DNA of 64,000 nt from a virus: positions 1-64,000 of IMG/VR virus record IMGVR_UViG_3300032322_001069; one strand, 5' to 3'. The notes beneath the pieces were generated by a model, which saw nothing but the letters and a program-made list of their open reading frames with translations, ran no database searches and was not told where the DNA came from. Position 1 is the first letter of the stretch, and each line of letters starts with the position of its first letter. Made by a program: the position numbers and the translations under genes. Below are positions 1-9,245 of this stretch, in pieces.

Positions 1-28
1 CCAACTTGATTATTGTATAAGTATGACA

Positions 29-1570
29 TTATATTATTCTCCACCCATTTCTGTAAATAAAATGTAACCCGGCATTGTCTAAATTGATTATTGCTGAACT
101 TTGATTATCTATCTTATGGGATGCAGTGGCTCCGACAATAGTGATTTGGCGATTGACTCCGTTTCCTGCGTTTCCCGATTCGTCTTTTACCACCATTTCT
201 CTTCCAGTTTCTGGACTAGTAGGAAGAGTTATTGTAACAGGTCCAGCGTAACTCACCCCGATATAATAGTCTGTGGGAAGTGCTGCATAAGTTGCACCAG
301 TTACACCAGTAGTTGCAAGAATTGATATTGAGGATATACTGGGACTTCCAGTATTTGTTGGCTGTATCCATTGGCTGGAATTGCCATCATTTATGTAAAC
401 AAATTCAATACCAGTATCAGAATCCATCCACCTTTGGCCCATCGTGATACCAGGATCTGATGGTGCGTTACTTTGATAATAATAAGTTAATCCGCTAGCA
501 GACCCACCGCCTGATCCGCCACTGATAGCATCAACTCTTACATTTGACCCGGATCGCGTAACAGTAAGATTATTGCCGAAGTCAATAAAAGCGACACCAG
601 TACGAAGTACAACGCTACCATTTCTTTTTACTCCTAAACCGCTACCACCGCTATTGTGTAGCGGATCTGTTGTCATTGGATTAACTGGTATTGCTGCTAG
701 TTTATCATTGACAAACTTTATGTCAAAAGAAAGTTCTTTTTTCTTTTCATCATATCTTAACGGATAAGAAGCTGAAACGACACCAGACTCTCCTTGTTCG
801 CCTCTTTCACCCTGTGGTCCTTGGGGACCCATAGGCCCAACTGGTCCTTGTTCCCCTTGAGGTCCCTGTGAACCTACCTTGCCATCTTTTCCGGCTGGCC
901 CTATTGGTCCCTTTTCGCCTTGTGGTCCCTGTGGCCCGATAGGACCTTCTGGGCCGATTGGACCCATAGGACCAACTGGACCTCGTTCTCCTTGTGGTCC
1001 CTGTTGTCCCTTTTCGCCTTTTTGTCCTTTTGGTCCTTGCTTTCCATCAATACCAGCAGGACCTTGTTCTCCCTGTGGCCCCTGTTCTCCCTGTAAGCCT
1101 CTTGGACCCATAATACCCTGTGGGCCGGGTGGACCTTGATCTCCCTTATCTCCCTTTTCTCCATCTTTACCATCGTTACCAGGAAGACCATCTGCGCCAG
1201 CATCACCCATGATACCCTGTCGGCCTCTTGGTCCCTGTGGGCCTTGAATACCGGGTGGGCCTGCTGCTCCGGGAGTTCCCGGAAGACCTATTTGTTCTAT
1301 TATTTGGGTTTTAGTCTTATGGGGAGAAGATATTGTTTTTACTGGCTTACTTGGTTCAGGAATAACAGAAAAGTATTCATTTAAATTATTTTCGTGCTTT
1401 ATGCAAATAATTTCTCCATCAGAATCTTTTAAGAATAATGATGTTTTGCCTGAACCTAATTGATAGCTTTTAGAATACCATTGCGCCCCAACGCATTCGA
1501 AGATTGTATCTCTTTTGAGATTTGCGATGGTTCTCTTTAGAACTATTTTTTTTCCTAGAGAGAAGTTCAT
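29..1570 (-). CDS. Collagen-like tail fibre protein
   Basis: 513 aa. Residues 1-94 form a non-repetitive, presumably virion-attaching N-terminus. Residues 95-263 are an uninterrupted Gly-X-Y array (57 glycines at exact three-residue spacing, encoded at about 782-1288), rich in GPQ, GEQ and GEK triplets. The rest is a beta-rich C-terminal head with a '[10 protein letters not shown]' module near residue 375, ending in 'YRNGWRII'. Collagen-like repeats in phages normally form trimeric fibre shafts, so a fibre or adhesin role is inferred. Its ATG shares one base with the stop of the upstream virion gene. Lys occurs often at the Y position of triplets, as in collagens that become modified. The bacterial receptor is unknown. 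An antisense Pro/Cys-rich frame across the array is only a shadow. Confidence 0.9.
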   Translation of the reverse strand: MNFSLGKKIVLKRTIANLKRDTIFECVGAQWYSKSYQLGSGKTSLFLKDSDGEIICIKHENNLNEYFSVIPEPSKPVKTISSPHKTKTQIIEQIGLPGTPGAAGPPGIQGPQGPRGRQGIMGDAGADGLPGNDGKDGEKGDKGDQGPPGPQGIMGPRGLQGEQGPQGEQGPAGIDGKQGPKGQKGEKGQQGPQGERGPVGPMGPIGPEGPIGPQGPQGEKGPIGPAGKDGKVGSQGPQGEQGPVGPMGPQGPQGERGEQGESGVVSASYPLRYDEKKKELSFDIKFVNDKLAAIPVNPMTTDPLHNSGGSGLGVKRNGSVVLRTGVAFIDFGNNLTVTRSGSNVRVDAISGGSGGGSASGLTYYYQSNAPSDPGITMGQRWMDSDTGIEFVYINDGNSSQWIQPTNTGSPSISSISILATTGVTGATYAALPTDYYIGVSYAGPVTITLPTSPETGREMVVKDESGNAGNGVNRQITIVGATASHKIDNQSSAIINLDNAGLHFIYRNGWRII

Positions 1571-2949
1571 TACTTATAGTGTCGTTCAATAATTGTTTCT
1601 TTTTTGATTTTTACCTTATGAATCGATTTACCGGAACTATATTTATTTGTTTCTACGGTCAATTTTTTATTGAATTTTTTTGTATTAATTTTCATGCTGC
1701 TATATTCGGTAGTTTGAACAGGTATAAAATCGTCAATTTTATATAGGCTATCATAATCAAAGAATTCAGTCAATGTAGGTTCACCCATTAGAGATAAAAA
1801 TGAATTGATATCATCAATTCCATATCTCCCATTGATTAAACTCCAATTATATTGAAGATATTGCCCCAATCTAGCACCGACAGGCCAAACACTTATGCCG
1901 GATTTAGAAAAATATATAAAATTTGTTCCACTATCGCCAGTAACTGCTCCAACAAATTTGGGTTGTATTACATCTTTTATAACTGACTTATATTGGCCTG
2001 ATATAATCGGTGTGCTGTATAATGATGTTACAGTCAATTGTGTTAAAGAATTAAAAGAAGAATATGGAAAATACCATAAAGCAAATATACCATTTGCATT
2101 TACCATAAATGCAGCTAACTTTTCATTTAAATTTTTACCAGAATATTGAATATATTCTTTTAGAGAATAGGGATTTAAATAGTATTGGTGATATACTGGA
2201 AATGTTACTCCAGCATTTCTTATCTTACCTATTCTAATATCTCTTTCGCCACTCAATCTTTGAGTATACTGATTATAATTTATATCATAAACATCAACTA
2301 TAACGGTTTCAAATTGCTGTGTTGATGGATTATAATACGAAACAGTTCGATTCATTCCAGAACTATATCCTACGCAGTGAGCACAAAATGCGGCGTGAGT
2401 GGGTGAAATAAAAGTAACAGTGTCGCTTCCTGGACCATATAATCCTATTTTTTTTCTTGCTTTGTCTATTCCACCGTCACATATGGAAAATATTTCAATT
2501 CTAAGAGATTCTTCTATATCCGGGTCAGTGAAACACGGCTCATCATAATCGCCATCACAGTCTATACTAGGATAAAAAATTTCGGTAAAATACGATGCCC
2601 CAAATGATCTTCTAGATACTGATTGTGGAAACTGTGGCTTCGGAGAATTCCCAAATAGACTATTAATCCAACAGTCGGGGTTTATTGCATTTACAGCTAC
2701 GGCATAAGTTTGATTTGTTTGACCGTTGGGAGCAACAGATGGGTGTGTTATTCCTGATGTTACTTGATCTGAACTATAAGTATAATAATCCCATGTACTA
2801 TCGACATGATCTTGATATCTCGTAGGCGAATTTGCATGGACGCAATCGCATACAAATTCTCCTAAAATTAAAGTTTGTTGTGGTCCGTCACCTTCGCCAA
2901 AGTCGAAAGATATTCCTCTTTGACTATATTCTCTACTCGAAAAGAACAT
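1570..2949 (-). CDS. Virion-like protein with trypsin-like (PA clan) protease signature
   Basis: 459 aa, not recognised over its full length. It carries the three motif blocks of chymotrypsin-fold proteases in the right order: '[12 protein letters not shown]' with His191-Cys192 (compare TAAHC), 'RDIRIGKI' with Asp237 (compare NDIALLKL), and 'VTGDSGTNF' with Ser340 in a GDSG motif. The region before residue 150 is Cys- and Tyr-rich; the tail after about residue 410 is Lys-rich. It lies immediately upstream of the collagen-like fibre and is probably cotranscribed, so a tail-associated adhesin or host-surface hydrolase is inferred. The motifs are seen in the sequence; catalytic activity and virion location are inference. 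It could instead be an inactive protease fold used for binding. Confidence 0.75.
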   Translation of the reverse strand: MFFSSREYSQRGISFDFGEGDGPQQTLILGEFVCDCVHANSPTRYQDHVDSTWDYYTYSSDQVTSGITHPSVAPNGQTNQTYAVAVNAINPDCWINSLFGNSPKPQFPQSVSRRSFGASYFTEIFYPSIDCDGDYDEPCFTDPDIEESLRIEIFSICDGGIDKARKKIGLYGPGSDTVTFISPTHAAFCAHCVGYSSGMNRTVSYYNPSTQQFETVIVDVYDINYNQYTQRLSGERDIRIGKIRNAGVTFPVYHQYYLNPYSLKEYIQYSGKNLNEKLAAFMVNANGIFALWYFPYSSFNSLTQLTVTSLYSTPIISGQYKSVIKDVIQPKFVGAVTGDSGTNFIYFSKSGISVWPVGARLGQYLQYNWSLINGRYGIDDINSFLSLMGEPTLTEFFDYDSLYKIDDFIPVQTTEYSSMKINTKKFNKKLTVETNKYSSGKSIHKVKIKKETIIERHYK

Positions 2950-2955
2950 TTTAGG

Positions 2956-3384
2956 TTATAACAATCCGCCGTCTTCGTTAGTTAAATCGAATCTTCCTCT
3001 GCATAGAGTATCAGAAAAAGTTGTCCCCTTTATGACTTCTATATTATAGAAATGTCTTCCTGCTGGAAGCCTATCCATTACATCAGACTGAAATTCAAAG
3101 AAAATAGATCCAGTAGATGATGCATTATTTTCATCTTTATTAGGTTTAATAAACCGCTTAGAAGTATCATGCGATAAACCAGAAACACCTGTACTTAAAA
3201 AATAAGTCACTCCTGTTAAGCCAGCATACAAAATAAGATTATCCAGAGGAGGAACTGTTTTAAAAACTTTAAACTCGATTCTTTCAAATGTTGCTGAAAT
3301 TGCAGCATCATTTTCGTCAAAATAACTTAAAAGAAAGTTAAAATTGTTACCTTTAATTCCTGAAAGATCGATTTGTGGAGTCAT
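2956..3384 (-). CDS. Unknown protein, possibly virion-associated
   Basis: 142 aa, not recognised. The N-terminus 'MTPQIDLSGIKGNNFNF' and alternating hydrophobic/polar segments suggest a small beta-sandwich. There is no signal peptide or membrane segment. Its ATG overlaps the TGA of the upstream TPR glycosyltransferase (ATGA), so translation is probably coupled, and six bases separate it from the protease-like gene. Position suggests a tail or fibre accessory protein; function is not assigned. Confidence 0.7.
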   Translation of the reverse strand: MTPQIDLSGIKGNNFNFLLSYFDENDAAISATFERIEFKVFKTVPPLDNLILYAGLTGVTYFLSTGVSGLSHDTSKRFIKPNKDENNASSTGSIFFEFQSDVMDRLPAGRHFYNIEVIKGTTFSDTLCRGRFDLTNEDGGLL

Positions 3385-4598
3385 TTTTGTACCTTGTGCT
3401 TCTTCTTATTTATCTTCTTAAGCTCCTTTTGTTTTTGCTTCTCTGCCATTTCTTGTACCCCTCGTTCTTGTTGAATCTGGGCAACAATCTTCTTGTAGGA
3501 TTCAAAATTGTTTTGAATCCTCTCTCTATGTTCTGGAGGAAATTTATTTTCACATAATAGCTTATGGCAAGCTTGCATTCCTAAATGGTACTTACCGACA
3601 CTATGAGCCACTGCACCTAGTTCATCCAAATTGCCCCAAGCATAAGGGATTTCCTCAACGAACAATGTATCTTCAGTTGGTCTTGGAAGTTCTAGTGCCA
3701 TACGAGCATACTGATATGCTGCTCTAGGTCTATTGTGCATTCTATGCAGCCTTGCTAGTTGATATAAAGGTTCGGCACGAATTGGACGGGCCTCATAAGA
3801 TCGCATAAACATATCATAGACTTCTGGCCAGGGATGTTGTAAGAAAACCTTACAAATTGCCATGCGGTAAATTGAGAAGAATATTTCTTCATCCCATCCA
3901 CCCATTTCGGATCTCTTGGTATATGCGGCAAGAGCCTTTTCCCATTGCTGTGAATCAAAATAACTTTGAGCTAGATAAAATTGATAACGAACATTTGTGG
4001 GGTCATCTGCGATGGCCTTTTCTAGTGCTTCTGCGTCTTTGGCATATTTTTCCTTTGGATCAATTCCAAGATTTCTAGCACCTTCAGTACGAGCTTCTAT
4101 TGCATAGTTGCCATGCAATTTTTCTATCTTATATGGCTTTGGTTCTGAATCTGGATATTCGTGAAGAACTCCAACATATTTCCAATCACGATTGTTCTTG
4201 AAGATTTGTGTTCTCCACCATGTGAATTCACCTCTACTAAACTGTAGGGTATAAGCATCCGCAGTTGGGTTATCAGGGAATTTGAACTGGCCCAAAACAC
4301 TATCGTCAGCGTCAATTACCCAAGCGTAATCTGCCTTGCCCTTGGCGTTCTGGAATGCCTCTGTACGAGATCCTATCTTACCAGCATGATCACCGAACCC
4401 CTTCCAGTCAGACTGGTAAATTTCTCCGGGGATGTTCTTCTCGGCAAAGAACTTACGAATCATATCCTGGGTTCCATCAGTAGAACCAGTGTCTGTAATA
4501 TCGTAACGATCTATGTACTTATAGATTGATTCAAGGCAACGAAGAATGACATGTGTTTCATTCTTCACGATCATGCATAGTGTAATTGTAGGCTTCAT
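3381..4598 (-). CDS. Family 2 glycosyltransferase with C-terminal TPR repeats
   Basis: 405 aa. The N-terminal GT-A domain begins 'TLCMIVKNE' and has the nucleotide-binding signature 'DTGSTDGT' (36-43) and a metal-binding DADD (96-99). From about residue 190, helical TPR-like pairs follow ('NVRYQFYLAQSYFDSQQWEKAL', abbreviated here by its N/C ends: NVRYQFY...EKAL). The C-terminus is a Lys-rich tail. The architecture matches the GT2-plus-TPR proteins common in phages and bacteria. It has its own sigma70-like promoter just upstream (4608-4635) and is visibly less AT-rich than the sugar genes that precede it, so it may be regulated separately. Its acceptor could be a surface glycan or a virion protein; neither is shown. 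Confidence 0.88.
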   Translation of the reverse strand: MKPTITLCMIVKNETHVILRCLESIYKYIDRYDITDTGSTDGTQDMIRKFFAEKNIPGEIYQSDWKGFGDHAGKIGSRTEAFQNAKGKADYAWVIDADDSVLGQFKFPDNPTADAYTLQFSRGEFTWWRTQIFKNNRDWKYVGVLHEYPDSEPKPYKIEKLHGNYAIEARTEGARNLGIDPKEKYAKDAEALEKAIADDPTNVRYQFYLAQSYFDSQQWEKALAAYTKRSEMGGWDEEIFFSIYRMAICKVFLQHPWPEVYDMFMRSYEARPIRAEPLYQLARLHRMHNRPRAAYQYARMALELPRPTEDTLFVEEIPYAWGNLDELGAVAHSVGKYHLGMQACHKLLCENKFPPEHRERIQNNFESYKKIVAQIQQERGVQEMAEKQKQKELKKINKKKHKVQK

Positions 4599-4607
4599 AT
4601 TGTATCT

Positions 4608-4635
4608 ATTCTACTTTTTTGGGCGATAAAATCAA
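4608..4635 (-). promoter_or_regulatory. Sigma70-like promoter before the GT2-TPR gene
   Basis: On the minus strand a TTGATT -35 (4630-4635) and a TAGAAT -10 (4608-4613) are separated by exactly 16 bases. The -35 overlaps the end of the epimerase gene. Transcription would start just before the ATG at 4598. This is a consensus match only. Confidence 0.45.
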
Positions 4636-5525
4636 GTGTTATTCTTAATCCAAGTTTCAACATCTATCTTTGGCTTCCATCCTAGATAGCTTATTCGTTC
4701 TATATTTGCTAAAGTTGATTCAGCTTCTCCCTCTCTTGGAGGCAAATGCTTGGTTGGTCCACCAACCATTTTTGCTATTTCGTTCATTGAATAATTTTTT
4801 CCTGTTCCAACATTCAATGTTCTTGTCAAGAGATTAGTGTTTCCAAAATCATAATTAGCCAAAAGAATATTTGCTTCTACTACATCAGAAACATGAACAA
4901 AATCTCTTCTTTGTTCCCCATTTCCAACAATTGTTAGTGGCTGTCCTGCTTTTTTTTGTCTTTGAAATATTCCTATAACTGGAGCGTATTGCCCCTTCAC
5001 TGGTTGTCTTTCTCCATACACATTAAAATATCTTAAAATGTGGGTTTCTAAACCATACATTTTAGAATACAAATGAAACAAATCTTCCGAATTGTACTTT
5101 GTAACAGAATAAGAATTTAAACAATCTTTATCTACTATTTCATTACTACCTTCACTATTTCCGTAGATAGCTGATGTAGAAGATAAAATAATTTTTTTAA
5201 CTTTTTTTGTTCTACAAAGTTCTAAAACAGTTGCTGTTCCAAGAACATTAGTATATACAGTTTTTAAAGGGTCTTCTATACAATTTTGTAATCTACATTC
5301 TGCTGCTAAATGAAACACTATATCAATATGATTATACATGTCGCTTGTCATGATATAATCAGTTATGCAATGATGATTATACTTAGCTTTTTCATTAAAA
5401 TAAAATTTTTCATGTGCATCTGAAGATAGATTATCAATGATTGAAACTTCATGTCCATCATCAACTAATCTATCTACTAAATTAGATCCTATAAAACCGC
5501 AACCACCAGTAACTAAACATTTCAT
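4632..5525 (-). CDS. NAD-dependent sugar epimerase/dehydratase (GalE-like)
   Basis: 297 aa extended-SDR enzyme. The Rossmann motif TGGCGFIG spans 6-13. The catalytic YxxxK is Tyr139-Lys143, preceded by 'SSTSAIYG' (115-122). The substrate-binding half has 'RYFNVYGERQ' and 'RRDFVHVSDVV', typical of UDP-glucose or UDP-N-acetylglucosamine 4-epimerases. It is slightly shorter than GalE proteins of about 330 residues. It sits three bases after the GDP-fucose-synthase-like gene in the glycan operon, so it probably supplies a nucleotide sugar for the island's transferases. The exact substrate cannot be read from the sequence. Confidence 0.88.
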   Translation of the reverse strand: MKCLVTGGCGFIGSNLVDRLVDDGHEVSIIDNLSSDAHEKFYFNEKAKYNHHCITDYIMTSDMYNHIDIVFHLAAECRLQNCIEDPLKTVYTNVLGTATVLELCRTKKVKKIILSSTSAIYGNSEGSNEIVDKDCLNSYSVTKYNSEDLFHLYSKMYGLETHILRYFNVYGERQPVKGQYAPVIGIFQRQKKAGQPLTIVGNGEQRRDFVHVSDVVEANILLANYDFGNTNLLTRTLNVGTGKNYSMNEIAKMVGGPTKHLPPREGEAESTLANIERISYLGWKPKIDVETWIKNNT

Positions 5526-5527
5526 AA

Positions 5528-6475
5528 TTAATTTCTTTCATAAAAATTTTTATTTTTCAAATACCAATCTATAGTTATTTGTAAACCATCTTCTAAATTA
5601 GTGGACGGATTCCATCCTAATGATTTAATTTTTTTTGTACAAAGTTTTCTTAGTGGTGCTCCATTTGACTTTGTTTTATCCCAAATTATTTCACCAGTAT
5701 AATTTAATTTTTTACTTATTAATTCTACCAAATCCTTAATAGAAATTTCTAAGTTAGAACCAACATTTATAATTTCTGGGGAATTATAATTATTCATTAG
5801 AAAAATACAAGCATCTGCAAGATCGTCAGAAAATAAAAATTCTCTTCTAGGACTACCATCTCCAAAACAAATTATATCTTTTGAATTATTTTCTTTAGAA
5901 TCTAATATTTTACGAATAAATGCTGGTATTACATGACATTTTTCTAAATTAAAATTATCATTAATTCCGTATAAATTTGCAGGCATTGCTGAAATACAAT
6001 TAAAACCATATTGTTTATGATAATAATTGCACATTTTTAAACCTAAAATTTTAGACAAAGAATATGCTTCATTTGTAGGCTCAAGTTCACTTGTCATCAA
6101 ATATTCTTCTCTTATTGGCTGCTCTGTTATTTTGGGGTATATACAGGCAGAACCTAAAAATAATAATTTTTTTACATTTACTAAAAATGATTCGTGTATG
6201 ACATTAGTTTGAATTTGAATATTATCATAAATAAAATCTGCTGGATAATTTTTATTGTACATTATGCCGCCTACTTTTGCGGCGGCTAAAAAGACATATT
6301 CTGGTTTTTCTACACTAAAAAAATCTTTAATTTGATTTTTATCACGAAGATCTAATTCTTCTTTAGTTTTAGTAATTATATTATCATAGCCATAATAATT
6401 TAATTTACGCAATAAAGCAGAGCCTACCAATCCTTTATGACCAGCAACAAATATTTTACTATCTTTATTCATCAT
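5528..6475 (-). CDS. GDP-L-fucose synthase / GDP-L-colitose synthase-like epimerase-reductase
   Basis: About 315 aa. 'FVAGHKGLVGSAL' is the NADP-binding motif of the GDP-fucose synthase family. 'AAAKVGGI', 'LGSACIYPK', the YxxxK pair in 'EAYSLSK' and 'KCHVIPAF' follow in family order. The conserved Cys and His that act in C3/C5 epimerisation are both present, so the enzyme looks intact. GDP-fucose synthase (Fcl) reduces and epimerises GDP-4-keto-6-deoxymannose; the homologous ColC does the equivalent step to GDP-L-colitose. The upstream neighbour is a ColD-like dehydratase, so either product is possible. Three in-frame ATGs exist (6487, 6475, 6472); 6475 or 6472 best fits family length. The gene overlaps the end of its upstream neighbour. 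Confidence 0.88.
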   Translation of the reverse strand: MMNKDSKIFVAGHKGLVGSALLRKLNYYGYDNIITKTKEELDLRDKNQIKDFFSVEKPEYVFLAAAKVGGIMYNKNYPADFIYDNIQIQTNVIHESFLVNVKKLLFLGSACIYPKITEQPIREEYLMTSELEPTNEAYSLSKILGLKMCNYYHKQYGFNCISAMPANLYGINDNFNLEKCHVIPAFIRKILDSKENNSKDIICFGDGSPRREFLFSDDLADACIFLMNNYNSPEIINVGSNLEISIKDLVELISKKLNYTGEIIWDKTKSNGAPLRKLCTKKIKSLGWNPSTNLEDGLQITIDWYLKNKNFYERN

Positions 6476-7640
6476 TAATAGACTCATTCACTATATTGCA
6501 TATGTAGCTCACATCATCTTCGGTCATATCTGGATTGTTTGGTAAATACAAACCAAAATCATGTACTATATCAGAAAATGGATATGTTATATGTCCATAT
6601 TTTTTATAATAGAATGGCTGTCTAGACATACTTCCGCATATTAAAGGTCTACATTCTATCTGCCCATCTAATAATTTTTTTGCTAATTTATTTTTATTAG
6701 GGTGAATAATAGGATACGCAAAGTTACTTATATAACCATTAAATTTAATTTTCCAATAAGAATTTTTAATTAGCTTATCATATAAAATAAAATTTTTATA
6801 TCTATTATTATTTTTATCATCCAATGTTTTTAATTGATTTATTCCAAGAAATGCTTGTAGATCAGTCGATCTTAGATTAAATCCGGGATAATAAAAAGTA
6901 TAAAGATTCTTGAACGAATCGATGTCATGTTCTTTTTGCAATTTTTCTTGTGTTTCTACAGATAAATCTCTACTCCATCCATGAGATCTTATAGATTTTA
7001 AAATTTCATAAAGCTCAAAATCGTCAGTAGAAACAAAACCGCCCTCTATCGTGGAGTAATGATGTCCAAAATATGTAGAAAAAGAAGACATTAAACCAAA
7101 AGTGCCCGTTTTCTTTTCATTTATTACTGTTCCCACACTCTCGCAAGAATCTTCAAGAAGAATTACATTATATTTCTTGCATATATCAATTATTTCATTC
7201 ATCTTATTTGGTATACCAAGAACATGAACTATGACAACACATGCAGGATCATGTTTCTTACATAATTCTTCAAAATAATTTACATCTATTCCTAAAGAAT
7301 CTCTATCAGTTTCACATAGAATCGGCTCTAATCCTAATTGAATAACCGGACTTACCGTAGTTACCCACGAAACACAGGGTACTATAATTTTATTATTTTT
7401 TAATCTATTTGCTACCTTTAAGGCATAGATCATAGCTAAATTAGCAGAAGATCCAGAATTTAAAAAAACTGAATATTTAATTCCTAACCACTTAGACCAT
7501 AATTCTTCAAACTCTATAGTTTTTGGTCCTTTAGTTAATTGCGGATATGATGATAACCAATCTTTTAACTCATCTATTTCTAGATTTGAAATTGTATTTT
7601 TTACTAATTTAATAGGTAAATTCATTGACATATCTTTCAT
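6465..7640 (-). CDS. PLP-dependent sugar 3-dehydratase-like enzyme (ColD type)
   Basis: 391 aa, DegT/DnrJ/EryC1/StrS fold. 'FLNSGSSANLAMIYAL' (59-74) is the cofactor phosphate-binding region and 'LLEDSCESVGT' (161-171) holds the PLP-contacting Asp. At the position where sugar aminotransferases carry the Schiff-base Lys, this protein has 'YFGHHYSTIEGG' (190-201), with His193/His194. Lys-to-His replacement is the hallmark of ColD and RfbH, which remove the C3 hydroxyl of a 4-keto-6-deoxysugar instead of aminating it. The following gene is GDP-fucose/colitose-synthase-like, matching the ColD-ColC pairing. The dehydratase call rests on this residue and on context. The GDP-mannose 4,6-dehydratase expected upstream is not recognised in the window. 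Confidence 0.85.
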   Translation of the reverse strand: MKDMSMNLPIKLVKNTISNLEIDELKDWLSSYPQLTKGPKTIEFEELWSKWLGIKYSVFLNSGSSANLAMIYALKVANRLKNNKIIVPCVSWVTTVSPVIQLGLEPILCETDRDSLGIDVNYFEELCKKHDPACVVIVHVLGIPNKMNEIIDICKKYNVILLEDSCESVGTVINEKKTGTFGLMSSFSTYFGHHYSTIEGGFVSTDDFELYEILKSIRSHGWSRDLSVETQEKLQKEHDIDSFKNLYTFYYPGFNLRSTDLQAFLGINQLKTLDDKNNNRYKNFILYDKLIKNSYWKIKFNGYISNFAYPIIHPNKNKLAKKLLDGQIECRPLICGSMSRQPFYYKKYGHITYPFSDIVHDFGLYLPNNPDMTEDDVSYICNIVNESINDE

Positions 7641-8391
7641 AATTTTTATTCCATATACTTGGATATGGAGTTTCCAGTAATTTGCATAATTCAGAATTAC
7701 ATAATACTATATTTTTATTAAAAAATCCAGCAGAAATGCTGAAAGTTGATGATCCTACAACTAAAATATCTGAATGAACCAAAGAATTAAAATCCTCTAA
7801 AAAAACATCTCCTGAGTTACTAATATGATTAATAATATTAGGATAATCTATATTTAGCTTAGGATCAGACCAAGAAAAAATATGAAATTTTGCATTTTTT
7901 ATTTTTTTATTTAATATCTTTATTAAATTTTCATATATTGAATTTTCTATAATTCTAACTTTTATATCTCCTGGATTGAATATATCATCACCTCTTCTAA
8001 TATGAATTGCTATATTCGTATATCCATTTTCATAAAATAAAGGTTTTTCTAAAGGATATGAGGAGCTAATAAATTTTAAGAAAGATTCATCATAAAAATT
8101 ATCTACACCATAAGTAGATATTTCCTTATGAAAAAAAGGCTTTACTAATGGAGTATGCATACTAGTTCTAAATTCTAGATTTAAATTTTTAATAATTTTA
8201 TTTATTAAATTATTTGCTTTTTCTAATTCTAAATTTTGACATTCTGCTTTATTTAATAATTTTATTCCTTGTAATTCTGAATGAAGATATTCGCTATTTG
8301 TAGTTTTACAAAAAGCTATACCTGAAATAATACTGTACAATTGTGATCCAAATCCATCATTTCCTCTACAAACAGTAAATTGGTCTTTCAT
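7609..8391 (-). CDS. Glycosyltransferase with HxRRGD motif (GT11/fucosyltransferase-like)
   Basis: 260 aa. It begins with a Gly-rich 'VCRGNDGFGSQLYS' loop and has 'AIHIRRGDD' near residues 128-135, the His-x-Arg-Arg signature used by GT11 alpha-1,2-fucosyltransferases and related GDP-fucose enzymes. The C-terminal third includes 'ILVVGSSTFS', like the 'SSYSWW' region of GT11. Very AT-rich. It overlaps the PLP enzyme downstream by 32 bases. Family assignment is from motifs only; donor and linkage are inferred. Confidence 0.75.
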   Translation of the reverse strand: MKDQFTVCRGNDGFGSQLYSIISGIAFCKTTNSEYLHSELQGIKLLNKAECQNLELEKANNLINKIIKNLNLEFRTSMHTPLVKPFFHKEISTYGVDNFYDESFLKFISSSYPLEKPLFYENGYTNIAIHIRRGDDIFNPGDIKVRIIENSIYENLIKILNKKIKNAKFHIFSWSDPKLNIDYPNIINHISNSGDVFLEDFNSLVHSDILVVGSSTFSISAGFFNKNIVLCNSELCKLLETPYPSIWNKNYERYVNEFTY

Positions 8392-8398
8392 ATTAAAT

Positions 8399-9244
8399 TT
8401 ATGATCCTAAAAAGGTTGCAAGTCTTCCGAAACTGCTTTCTTTATTGTATATAATTTTTCCGCATTTTGCTAATAGAAAAACATCGATAAGAGCTTCTTT
8501 TACCTGATCGCTAGATCTAAAAGTATTATTTATCCATGTATTTTTATTTTTATCTACAGCTATGGTAATTGATTGTTTTTCTCTAAAAATTATATTATTT
8601 GGATATTTCTGCACAACTTCTTGTTCCCAAGAAGGTTCATCGGAGCAAAAAAAAATTTTAACATTTGAATTTTCATATATTAATTTTTGTATAATACTAA
8701 TATATTCTGAAATACTAGCGTTAGCAAAATCTGTTCCTCTGGCATGAATAGAAATCCAATCTTTATTTATTTGATTGTTTTTCACAAACTCATCTATTTT
8801 ATCTTGAATTTCTTTTTTTATTTTTATTGACTTTAGAGCATTTTTAGATAAATCTAAAGTCTCGATTGAATCTATGAAAGAATTTGAATAAACACAACAG
8901 TTTTCATACTTATCGTCAGAAAAAAAATTAATAGGATATTTTTTTATAGTATTATTCTCATAGAGTTCTTTTAATGAAGAATTTCCATATAAAGAACAAT
9001 CCTGATAAATATCAGATACATTTAAAAAAAATAAAGTATCGATTCTTTCTTTTAATTGATTTTTATTTATTACTTCAATATCATCTTTTTCAAAAAGATC
9101 ATAGTATTCGGCGTGACATATTGAGGTCTTTTCCCAACAAATAATAGGTTGTATCTCTTTTCTTCTGGCATACGAGAGACAAGAGGCAAAAGGAAGAAGT
9201 CTATTGCATAGACCGCCTGAAGCATATGATGTTATTGAGTTCAT
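8399..9244 (-). CDS. Glycosyltransferase-like protein with H-x-R-G-T-D motif
   Basis: 281 aa. 'ASGGLCNRLLPFASCLSYA' near the start and 'WISIHARGTDF' (163-173) resemble the GDP-binding segments of O-fucosyltransferase/NodZ-like and GT11-like enzymes. No signal peptide or membrane segment, so it should act in the cytoplasm. It sits two bases upstream... in transcription order between the AsnB-like gene and another HxRRGD transferase, in the AT-rich core of the island. Substrate unknown; a fucose donor is plausible given the neighbouring GDP-fucose-type genes. Confidence 0.7.
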   Translation of the reverse strand: MNSITSYASGGLCNRLLPFASCLSYARRKEIQPIICWEKTSICHAEYYDLFEKDDIEVINKNQLKERIDTLFFLNVSDIYQDCSLYGNSSLKELYENNTIKKYPINFFSDDKYENCCVYSNSFIDSIETLDLSKNALKSIKIKKEIQDKIDEFVKNNQINKDWISIHARGTDFANASISEYISIIQKLIYENSNVKIFFCSDEPSWEQEVVQKYPNNIIFREKQSITIAVDKNKNTWINNTFRSSDQVKEALIDVFLLAKCGKIIYNKESSFGRLATFLGS

Positions 9245-9245
9245 A

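Noticed and set aside
879-1139. Plus-strand Pro/Cys-rich open frame
   Set aside because: It is the antisense of the collagen repeat; the third-position pattern and coupling support the minus-strand gene only.
782-1288. CRISPR-like or other direct repeat array
   Set aside because: The periodicity is nine bases from Gly-X-Y codons; there are no spacers of equal length and no cas genes.
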